IMG/VR virus record: IMGVR_UViG_3300035034_000949
Location: 1 to 62,100 of that record
Reading direction: 5' to 3' (one strand)
Source: a virus
Length of the DNA: 62,100 nt
Part shown: piece after piece, positions 55,947 through 62,100 of the stretch
How the letters are laid out: each line of letters starts with the position of its first letter
Numbering within the stretch: position 1 is the stretch's first letter
Program-made: the position numbers and the translations under genes
The notes under the pieces: model-generated
The model's database searches: none
What the model was told of the DNA's origin: nothing
The model's input: only the letters and a program-made list of their open reading frames with translations

Positions 55947-56531
55947 ATGTTGTACTTTAACACCACCACCAACGAACGTTACAATGACCGCACACTGGCG
56001 CTGGCTAACCTGCGCCCTGAGGACAACGACGTCCACGAACTGCACGTCGTGCGCCCGGACATCGATGCCCGATACGAGGTCTACCACGACACGCAACAAG
56101 TAGAGACCGTTGAGGGTCAGTTCCGTGTTAAGTTTGATGTACTAGACCGGCCACGTGAGAAGCTGATTGCCTCGGCGACTGACATTCACCGTCACGCTGT
56201 GGCGCTGATACGCGAAGGCGACATTGTCATCCAGGGCCATGGCATCAAATCCCCTGTCGAAGCATTGACAACGTTTAAAGCGTGGCGGACGGCGGTGAAC
56301 GCAGGCTTGACCTTCGAACCCAACTCCTCCCCTTTCACCACACCGACCCCTGAGATGACTCAGGCAGTGTTTGATGACATGATCGCCGGACTGGAAGATC
56401 ACCTCCTGGCCTGTGACACCGTAGAGTCGTCAGTGGGTGACTACCTGTCGACCGTCACCGCCCAGACGCTGAAGACCGTTGAGCCGTTAGTGTGGGCTCA
56501 GGGTGAGTACGACGCACTCATGGCCGCATAA
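55947..56531 (+). CDS. Possible tail-fibre assembly protein (194 aa)
   Basis: A 194-aa protein 15 bases after fibre protein 3, with CAGGAGAGTTA before its ATG. The N-terminus (LYFNTTTNERYNDRTLALANLRPED...ELHVVRPDIDARYEVYHDTQQVETVEGQFRVKFDVLDR) looks like the tail-fibre assembly or DUF4376 proteins found after fibre genes. The rest is helical. The role is inferred from position and the N-terminal style. It ends the fibre operon at a hairpin terminator. Confidence 0.55.
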   Translation: MLYFNTTTNERYNDRTLALANLRPEDNDVHELHVVRPDIDARYEVYHDTQQVETVEGQFRVKFDVLDRPREKLIASATDIHRHAVALIREGDIVIQGHGIKSPVEALTTFKAWRTAVNAGLTFEPNSSPFTTPTPEMTQAVFDDMIAGLEDHLLACDTVESSVGDYLSTVTAQTLKTVEPLVWAQGEYDALMAA

Positions 56532-56534
56532 GCA

Positions 56535-56573
56535 GCATAGCAGGAGGGCGTAATGCCCTCCTGCCTTTATGCC
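56535..56573. terminator. Bidirectional hairpin terminator, third variant
   Basis: GCAGGAGGGC (56540-56549) pairs with GCCCTCCTGC (56555-56564), flanked by GCATA and TTTATGCC. It is a variant of the hairpins at 19118 and 38193, between convergent genes. It overlaps the last codons of the minus-strand gene. Confidence 0.85.
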
Positions 56574-57634
56574 GTTAGCCACTCTTTTAATATTTCAAAG
56601 TCCACTGCAAGTTCATCGTCCACATCACTGGGCAACCAACGGCTGCGCTGTGTTCTAACGATTGTCTTTAGTAACGCTTTTTGCTCAGTCTTGTTGCGCC
56701 GTGACTCCGTTAGAAAATCGTACGCACTCCAGAACTTTATAATGGGCAAGTACGCCACCCAGAACCACCACAGCGTTTGGTTATTAAACACCACATCCGG
56801 TGGCGTCGTTAGGGCGTAGTACGTATCGTGGTGGATGGTGGGTATGGATGAAAGAAGGTCCTCCAGCGACAACCCTTTGCGGTACAGTTGAGACAGATAC
56901 TCATCCAATGAATCGTCCAATTTGTCCACGTAATCAATTTGGTAAAAAGCACTTTTCTTTTCGTCGGTCAGACTGTCTGTCCCTAGCAATCGATCATAGA
57001 GCCGGTTAAAGACCACCCCATCCAGATGATCCTCCATCATACTGGGTAACGCCACCATCATGACAAAGTGAGCCACACTCAACCGATACTCATCTAGGTA
57101 CGACCTCTCAGACTCACGCCACTTACGAAAAACCCACATCAGCATGGGGTAGTTGATGCTGATGGCACCCCACCCTATAGCTTGACGTGTTTCCCCATCC
57201 AGGGGCTGTAGGCTCGGCATCACCACCGGGTGTCGATGCACCCGAATAGGCCGCAGGTCTTGCCAGGGCGTGTAAGTGTCAAACTCTGCGTCGTGCACCA
57301 TGATGGCTTCGGATACACCCAGCCCATAGAACGGACCCGGGTAATGTATTGACCCACGGTTTACGCTGGACGTTAAGTCCAAGCTGTTGGCCACCTCGTA
57401 CATGATGTCTCGGGCAGAGTCCAGAAAAGACCGGTCTGATGCAGACCATGGCAGGGGGCTACTTTGTATCAGCCGCACCAACAGATGCCGACCGTCCACC
57501 CGCTGTATTTCGTTCCGGTAGTACTCTTGATGCTTTATGAGATTGGCCTTCAGGCCATTTTGGACGTAGGGGTATCTGGGCAAACGGATACGGTGACGAC
57601 CCACCCCAATAGGGGCGGTGAGATAATCAAACAT
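56567..57634 (-). CDS. Probable structural protein (355 aa)
   Basis: A 355-aa protein rich in Trp/Tyr/Arg, helical, with a C-terminal charged helix. GTGGGGGTTG precedes the ATG. Segments such as RSYLDEYRLSVAHFVMMVALPSMMEDHLDG and FWVAYLPIIKFWSAYDFLTESRRNK suggest long helices. I do not recognise the family; conserved phiKZ-like virion proteins of this composition exist, so a structural role is a guess. It is divergent from the 57756 gene across a promoter-like motif. Confidence 0.6.
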   Translation of the reverse strand: MFDYLTAPIGVGRHRIRLPRYPYVQNGLKANLIKHQEYYRNEIQRVDGRHLLVRLIQSSPLPWSASDRSFLDSARDIMYEVANSLDLTSSVNRGSIHYPGPFYGLGVSEAIMVHDAEFDTYTPWQDLRPIRVHRHPVVMPSLQPLDGETRQAIGWGAISINYPMLMWVFRKWRESERSYLDEYRLSVAHFVMMVALPSMMEDHLDGVVFNRLYDRLLGTDSLTDEKKSAFYQIDYVDKLDDSLDEYLSQLYRKGLSLEDLLSSIPTIHHDTYYALTTPPDVVFNNQTLWWFWVAYLPIIKFWSAYDFLTESRRNKTEQKALLKTIVRTQRSRWLPSDVDDELAVDFEILKEWLTA

Positions 57635-57700
57635 GCGACAACCCCCACGGGTACGGTAAATGTAGTTATACGATGAGCCCTGGTTTAAAATTATCTGAAG

Positions 57701-57710
57701 TAGACATTAT
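57701..57710 (+). promoter_or_regulatory. Promoter-like motif TAGACATTAT
   Basis: TTTAAAATTATCTGAAG then TAGACATTATAAG, 55 bases before the 57756 start; identical over ten bases with the site before the tubulin-like gene. Confidence 0.55.
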
Positions 57711-57755
57711 AAGAAGGCTACGTCCCACGCTTCATCACCGATAAGGAATGCTAAC

Positions 57756-58388
57756 ATGTACTACAACCCTATGGACACCCAGATTGCCAGAAGAACCAAA
57801 ACCGCCGACGGGGAGTTTACGCTCTACACCGACGGTACGGTCAAACGCCCCGACGGGGTCGGCAAGGACATCAACGATATGTTGGACGAGCCTATGGTGG
57901 TTGATAACCACCCAGGAAACGTCTTCCAGGTCATCGGTGACGTCATGTACGTTGCTGCCTTGAAGAAAGACCGGTCGGTTATTGAGGACATGCTTTATAC
58001 CGATGACGGAGAACCCGCCCACCATTCGTTGGCGTACATCATCGCAGTGGACTGGCGCACCTGGACACGGGTGTGGGATCGTGAGATCGGGCTGGGCGGC
58101 TTGACCGCGATGTCGATCACCGACGAGGCCATTTACGTGGCCGGTTTCCGAGAATACACCACCAACGCCGATGTAAGAACCATCGTTGCTAAAATCGATC
58201 TATCCGGAGACCTACTCTGGATGCAGGAGATCGAAGCGGCATCCACCCCCCACCCTACGGAAATAGACGTTCGTCCTAAAGAGATTTCTATTTACGTAGA
58301 TTCCTACAACACTTTCATGGATAGAGTACTCCGTTTCAAACTCGATTTGACAACCAAAGGGATCATACAGGACATAAACACCCTGTAA
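57756..58388 (+). CDS. Propeller-like protein (210 aa)
   Basis: A 210-aa protein with AAGGAATGC before its ATG. Blade-like repeats (YIIAVDWRTWTRVWDREIG, MSITDEAIYVAGFREY, AKIDLSGDLLWMQEIEA) resemble the propeller segments of the fibre proteins at 50353 and 52818, so it may be a detached part or accessory of them. Unlike those genes it has its own TAGACATTAT promoter-like motif. Family not certain; role unknown. Confidence 0.6.
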   Translation: MYYNPMDTQIARRTKTADGEFTLYTDGTVKRPDGVGKDINDMLDEPMVVDNHPGNVFQVIGDVMYVAALKKDRSVIEDMLYTDDGEPAHHSLAYIIAVDWRTWTRVWDREIGLGGLTAMSITDEAIYVAGFREYTTNADVRTIVAKIDLSGDLLWMQEIEAASTPHPTEIDVRPKEISIYVDSYNTFMDRVLRFKLDLTTKGIIQDINTL

Positions 58389-58395
58389 AAAAAAA

Positions 58396-58450
58396 GGCCC
58401 CGTGACTATGTTATAGATGACTCCGTCATCGCGACAATCCTACCGGGGTT
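58396..58450 (+). other. Structured region before the chimallin gene
   Basis: GCCCCG (58397-58402) pairs with CGGGGT (58444-58449) around an inner hairpin GATGAC-TCC-GTCATC (58416-58430). A run of nine As precedes it, so on the minus strand it would look like an intrinsic terminator; on the plus strand it could be an untranslated RNA structure after the 57756 gene. Confidence 0.45.
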
Positions 58451-58544
58451 GTCCTAGGGATCCAATGCGCATATTTGCTCAGGATCATCACCCTTTTGTC
58501 TACAGACGCTACGACACAACCCCCTGTGGATGAAACTATCTCAG

Positions 58545-58555
58545 ACCGACATTAT
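58545..58555 (+). promoter_or_regulatory. Promoter-like motif CCGACATTAT before the chimallin gene
   Basis: ACCGACATTATCAGT, a two-base variant of the TAGACATTAT motif, 64 bases before the 58609 ATG. Confidence 0.42.
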
Positions 58556-58608
58556 CAGTCTGGGTTGCACTACACCAACCTCCCAAACATAACGGAGAAT
58601 ACAAAGCT

Positions 58609-60492
58609 ATGGCTATTAACAAAGGTTCTAACGATCAAAACCCCACGCCAGATGCAAACGCATCGGTGGACGAAAACAAATCCCAGCAACAGCCTGAATT
58701 CCGCCGCCGGTCGATCTTTGAGATCAACCGCACACACCGTCGGAACATCAGTCGCTCACAGATGGGTGAAGTTGTATCCAAGTGGCGCGATGTGATTGAA
58801 AGCGTCATAAAGAACCCGACCATGAATGAGGCGCCGGATGCGCATCAAATCTTGGTCTTCAACGGCGAAACCAACAACACGCCGTTCTCGGCGTTGATCC
58901 ACGTGACCAAGTCTGTGGACGGCAACAAGGTAGCCGTGTACCATACGCTGATGCTGGAGGGGTCAGCTGAGCCGCTGCAGCCTGAACTGAAGCGCATGAG
59001 TCAGATGGAAATCGAGGTGAAGCGCACCGCAGGCGACGCCTACGATGAAACCATGGCGGAGAAGATCCGTGCGTTGGTGGCAGATGCTCTGCCGACATAC
59101 ACCCTGGCATCTTCAGACTACACCGTTATATCGTCCGAGAACAAGCCGGAAGACGAGTCCGCCAAAGCGGTACTGTTTTTCAGCAACGCGGCCAACGAAG
59201 CGATCCTGGATCGCATCGAAGGCGTAGCGCCGTTCTCTATTCAGGCGTGCTTTGATCCTCAGCAAGATAGCCTTCGCGGTCGCCTGGAGTACGACCCTGA
59301 GCCCATGGATAACGTGAACGGTCTGCCTGTACGTTCTGACATCCACGTCGCTGTAACAGCACACAGCCGTGACAACCACGGTCAGTCCATGCGTATCACT
59401 GAAGTCGATGCGTACGTGGATCTGGTGTTGGATCAAGACTCTATGATGAGCGCGTCCAACGCGTACACCAGCGGACTGCCAAACCAGTTTGGTCCACAAC
59501 AACCCGTGGATCTTCAGCGCTACTACCCACGTGCCGTATTGACACGTGCGGATAACCACTTCAACATGATTTCGTTGGAGACCGAGCTTCTGGCTCTGGT
59601 GACTGTGGCACAACTGTCGAAAGACAGTGGTTACTCCGGTGTCTGGCGTCCACGTAAGGGCATCAAGCAAAAGGACGATCTGCGTGACATCGGCGCGGTG
59701 AATCTCGAACTGGGTCTGGTCAAGGATCCTAAAGATCCTAACAAGCGTGTGCGCATAAACACCAAATCCGACGACTTCCGTGATAACGATGCGTATCAGT
59801 TGATCCGCACGGTGATCAAGGATCAGTTGATTTACTCACTGGACATCGAGCAAGGTGGCGAGCACAGTTGGGTACAGAAGTTCTTCCTGATGGCAACGGC
59901 TGATGATGCACAAGGCCAAAAGGCGCACCAGGCACTGATTGACGCAGCCGACAACCTGACCAGCGGCTTCTTCCGCCAGTACTTTGATCCGAAAGACCGG
60001 ATCGCCGTACACGATGGGAACCGCATTCAGTCGGGTTACTACGTAGACGCGAAGGGCAACCGCCGCGACCTGCGTGAGGTGGATCACCTGGCCATGTTGA
60101 ACATGTTCGGTGAAACCAACATGGAAATCGTGGATCGCTTCGCAGATACGTTTGACCGTACCAACGAAGACATGGATGTGCGGTTGCACTTCCGCAGCCA
60201 GATCCTGCGTGAGGCCGTAGGTGAGATTCACGTGAAAGGCTACGCCGATCGTGTGAACCTGACGCCTGCGTTCATGAACGCACTGGTCACCGCGTCAGCG
60301 AAAGCTGAACTGTCCATCGATCCTGCTGCTATGCATCAGCAGTTCAACTCCGCCCCCCGTGGCAACGCGCACATCGCACGTTTCGCAAACCAAGGCTTCA
60401 CAGGCGACATTTACGCCTCACGCGGCCCCACTTCTGCGTTTCAGCGTGGCGGTTTCATGGGCAGCAGCTTTAACGGTAACAACAACTGGTAA
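58609..60492 (+). CDS. chmA: Chimallin-like phage nucleus shell protein
   Basis: A 627-aa protein, the size of known chimallins (about 600-630 aa; phiKZ gp54, 201phi2-1 gp105). It has a polar, disordered N-terminus (residues 1-30) followed by RRRSIFEINRTHRRN, a long alpha/beta body, and a flexible Gly/Phe/Asn C-terminal tail (about 590-627), as in chimallin, whose tails link subunits of the sheet. The next gene is a beta' N-terminal subunit, the same pair as gp54-gp55 in phiKZ; this order is the strongest support. ACGGAGAATAC precedes the ATG. The protein forms the shell that encloses replicating phage DNA. A strong terminator follows. Confidence 0.8.
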   Translation: MAINKGSNDQNPTPDANASVDENKSQQQPEFRRRSIFEINRTHRRNISRSQMGEVVSKWRDVIESVIKNPTMNEAPDAHQILVFNGETNNTPFSALIHVTKSVDGNKVAVYHTLMLEGSAEPLQPELKRMSQMEIEVKRTAGDAYDETMAEKIRALVADALPTYTLASSDYTVISSENKPEDESAKAVLFFSNAANEAILDRIEGVAPFSIQACFDPQQDSLRGRLEYDPEPMDNVNGLPVRSDIHVAVTAHSRDNHGQSMRITEVDAYVDLVLDQDSMMSASNAYTSGLPNQFGPQQPVDLQRYYPRAVLTRADNHFNMISLETELLALVTVAQLSKDSGYSGVWRPRKGIKQKDDLRDIGAVNLELGLVKDPKDPNKRVRINTKSDDFRDNDAYQLIRTVIKDQLIYSLDIEQGGEHSWVQKFFLMATADDAQGQKAHQALIDAADNLTSGFFRQYFDPKDRIAVHDGNRIQSGYYVDAKGNRRDLREVDHLAMLNMFGETNMEIVDRFADTFDRTNEDMDVRLHFRSQILREAVGEIHVKGYADRVNLTPAFMNALVTASAKAELSIDPAAMHQQFNSAPRGNAHIARFANQGFTGDIYASRGPTSAFQRGGFMGSSFNGNNNW

Positions 60493-60515
60493 CAGTTCGT
60501 TACTGGCGGCATAAA

Positions 60516-60546
60516 AAGGAGCCCTTCACGGGGCTCCTTTTTTTCT
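60516..60546 (+). terminator. Strong intrinsic terminator after chimallin gene
   Basis: AAGGAGCCC (60516-60524) pairs with GGGCTCCTT (60531-60539), followed by a run of Ts to 60544. Confidence 0.92.
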
Positions 60547-60570
60547 TTGATCAATCAATAAGGAAGTGCT

Positions 60571-61809
60571 ATGCAAACACTGTCGGGTATTCACATAGAG
60601 CCCGTATCTCACGAACGCTTGTTCAGCACCCTTCAACACCAACCTGCCATTGTGAACGACTACGACATATCGTCCGATGTCGACAAGCAAACCTTAAACG
60701 ACTTGCTCTTTACGGAGTACGATGGTGACACTCTAAGCGCGGTACCCTCATGCTCATGCGGCCATTTATCCGGCGGTGAGTATGAAGGGCTACTATGCCG
60801 TGAGTGTAACACCGAGGTCTGCTCGATCACCGAACGACCTTTGGAGTCGGTGCTTTGGATGCGAGTGCCTACGGGTATTGATGCTTTCATCACACCTGCC
60901 GCGTGGCGTAAGCTGTCTAAGCTTCTCCACATACCGAACTTCGATACCCTGTCCTACCTGACGGACCCACAGTACGTGTGGGGTGGTCGTGGGGATGCGG
61001 CTAAGAAGTTTGTTAACCTAGGGCTGCCTCGGGGACTGAACGAGTTTTACCGTAACTTTGATAAGATCATCGAAACGATCTTTGAGTCCACCACCATCAA
61101 ACCCTACCATCGTAAGGTCGTCGGGCCTGAGTGGTTGTCTAAGTATCGTGACAGGATATTCACACGATACCTACCCATCCCATCTAAGATGGTGTTCATC
61201 GTGAAAAAGCCGCCAGCGGCCAGACGATGTATGCGGACATGAAGATGAAGGGGTGTCTGGATGCGATACGCACCATCAGCTCGATTGAGACCGCCACCAT
61301 GGGCGTCTCAGAACGCACCCGCAACTCCCGTACGGTAAAAGCCATACGCCAGCTGGCGGAGTTCTACTACGCCTTCTATAAGGGGAACATCTCAGGCAAA
61401 AAGGGGTGGTTGCGTAAGGCTATATATGGCACACGGTTAGACTTCACTGCACGTACCGTGATCAGTTCGATCTTCGGACCCCATGAGTACGATGAGATCA
61501 TAATCCCCTGGAGCCTATCGGTGGAGTTGCTCCGACTGCACCTGACGAACAAACTGCTCCGACTGAACTTTACCCCCAACGAAGCCAAAGGTAAAATAAA
61601 CCAATCCATCCGACAGTATGATTCGTTGATCAGCGACCTGTTGGACGAGCTCATTAACGAATCCACGAAAGGCCATCTCAGCGTGGTCCTCCAGAGAAAC
61701 CCGACTTTAATTAGAGGCTCTGGACAACTGCTTAAAGTACGTCAGGTAGGCCGTGACCCCGACATCAACACCATCCGTATGTCGGTGCTTATTTGTCGGG
61801 CCTTCAATA
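60571..61809 (+). CDS. Non-virion RNA polymerase beta' N-terminal part, 5' exon, with frame change
   Basis: Exon 1 of a phiKZ gp55-like subunit. From ATG 60571 (AAGGAAGTG upstream) it shows the beta' zinc finger CSCGH...LLCREC (residues 61-84). Frame one stops at 61242, while the continuing protein is in the -1 frame from about 61206: ...SKMVFIV-KK then AASGQTMYADMKMKG. The switch falls at GTGAAAAAG (61201-61209), so one extra A, or slipping back one base, restores one protein. The second part has KKGWLRKAIYGTRLDFTARTVISS (like GRFRQNLLGKRVDYSGRSV) and VVLQRNPTLIRGS (like LLNRAPTLHR), ending VLICRAFN, the bacterial 'VCAAYN' directly before ADFDGD. There the gene is interrupted by intron 3. 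The rest is outside the window. Confidence 0.8.
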
Positions 61810-62100
61810 AAATAGGTAGACTAAGCTTATTTTTCGGTATCTTTACTTTGTAGTTAGTACGGTATTCTATAACTAACACTTAGCAAGGTATCTCTCATGC
61901 ACAATAACGATCTCGATTATCCCACAGTAGACGGAGTGGTATTCGTCTGCAACCCACATGACGTAATAGTAGAATGGAGGGACATACCCGGGTACTCTAA
62001 GTACCAAGCTTGTAACCTAGGACTGATACGCAATAGAATCAAACGATTTGCGTCTAGACTCTGCGAAACAAAGACCTCTAAAGGTACTTATCTAAAGACG
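61810..62100 (+). ncRNA. Intron 3 (5' part), before the ADFDGD codons
   Basis: After the Asn codon AAT (61807-61809), where the catalytic motif should continue, the frame runs into AAAATAGGTAG and a TAG stop at 61851, and an HNH endonuclease ORF begins at 61897. The insertion site is next to the codons for the metal-binding loop. The group I core lies beyond the window, so the intron class is inferred from introns 1 and 2 and from the endonuclease. Confidence 0.68.
61897..62100 (+). CDS. Intron-encoded HNH homing endonuclease, 5' part
   Basis: ATG 61897 (AAGG about 6-9 bases upstream) opens a frame still open at the window edge (68 codons). VEWRDIPGYSKYQACNLGLIRNR matches the NUMOD4 domain (W-x-DIPGY-x-x-Y-x-V-S-N-x-G), the DNA-binding part at the front of many phage HNH endonucleases. 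The catalytic HNH part would follow. Such enzymes cut intronless copies of the target gene and spread the intron. Its A/T content is higher than that of the flanking exon, as expected for a mobile element. Confidence 0.83.
   Translation, partial: MHNNDLDYPTVDGVVFVCNPHDVIVEWRDIPGYSKYQACNLGLIRNRIKRFASRLCETKTSKGTYLKT

Overview
The window is a contiguous piece of a jumbo, nucleus-forming phage of the phiKZ-like group. The assignment rests on several genes together: two sets of multisubunit phage RNA polymerase genes, a phiKZ-type contractile tail and terminase block, a prohead protease, a chimallin-like nuclear shell protein, a tubulin/FtsZ-like GTPase, and a very large phiKZ gp181-like virion protein. 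No host is named by the sequence. phiKZ relatives infect Gammaproteobacteria, and the phage SspB-like protein resembles the gammaproteobacterial adaptor.

Layout. 1-6834 (minus): a truncated structural gene and a 2164-aa virion giant. 6967-16781 (plus): the likely virion RNA polymerase beta' N-terminal gene and beta gene, each interrupted by a short ORF-less group I intron (8398-8772; about 11991-12432), then two probable virion genes and the prohead protease. 16872-19056: small genes of unknown function, mostly as single-gene units. 19159-22096 (minus): tail tube and sheath. 22244-29576 (plus): three virion-type genes and the large terminase. This tube, sheath, virion x3, terminase order mirrors phiKZ gp30 to gp25. 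29625-33331 (minus): unknown genes plus dCTP deaminase. 33332-38186: accessory small genes with two or three candidate structured RNAs. 38247-40351: a minus-strand unknown gene, the tubulin-like gene and a 30-codon ORF. 40418-45071: NAD-dependent DNA ligase and an overlapping chain of small unknown genes. 45178-47743: an SspB-like ClpXP adaptor next to the C-terminal half of a family B DNA polymerase. 47819-56531: three related fibre-type virion proteins and a possible fibre chaperone. 56567-58388: a probable structural gene and a propeller-like protein. 58609-62100: chimallin-like protein, then the beta' N-terminal gene of the second (non-virion) RNA polymerase. That gene carries an internal frame change and is cut, inside the codons for its catalytic NADFDGD motif, by an intron that encodes an HNH endonuclease running off the window.

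How it fits together. In this group a virion polymerase transcribes early genes after injection, a second polymerase transcribes late genes, a chimallin shell and tubulin spindle organise replication, and structural genes build a contractile virion. The most notable points are: both beta' genes interrupted within two codons of each other in the metal-binding loop; a phage SspB homologue ending in a ClpX-binding tail; a recurring TAGACATNAT promoter-like motif in front of the shell, tubulin and a few other genes; and recurrent hairpins followed by TATGCC or TTAT at gene ends in place of, or beside, ordinary U-tract terminators.
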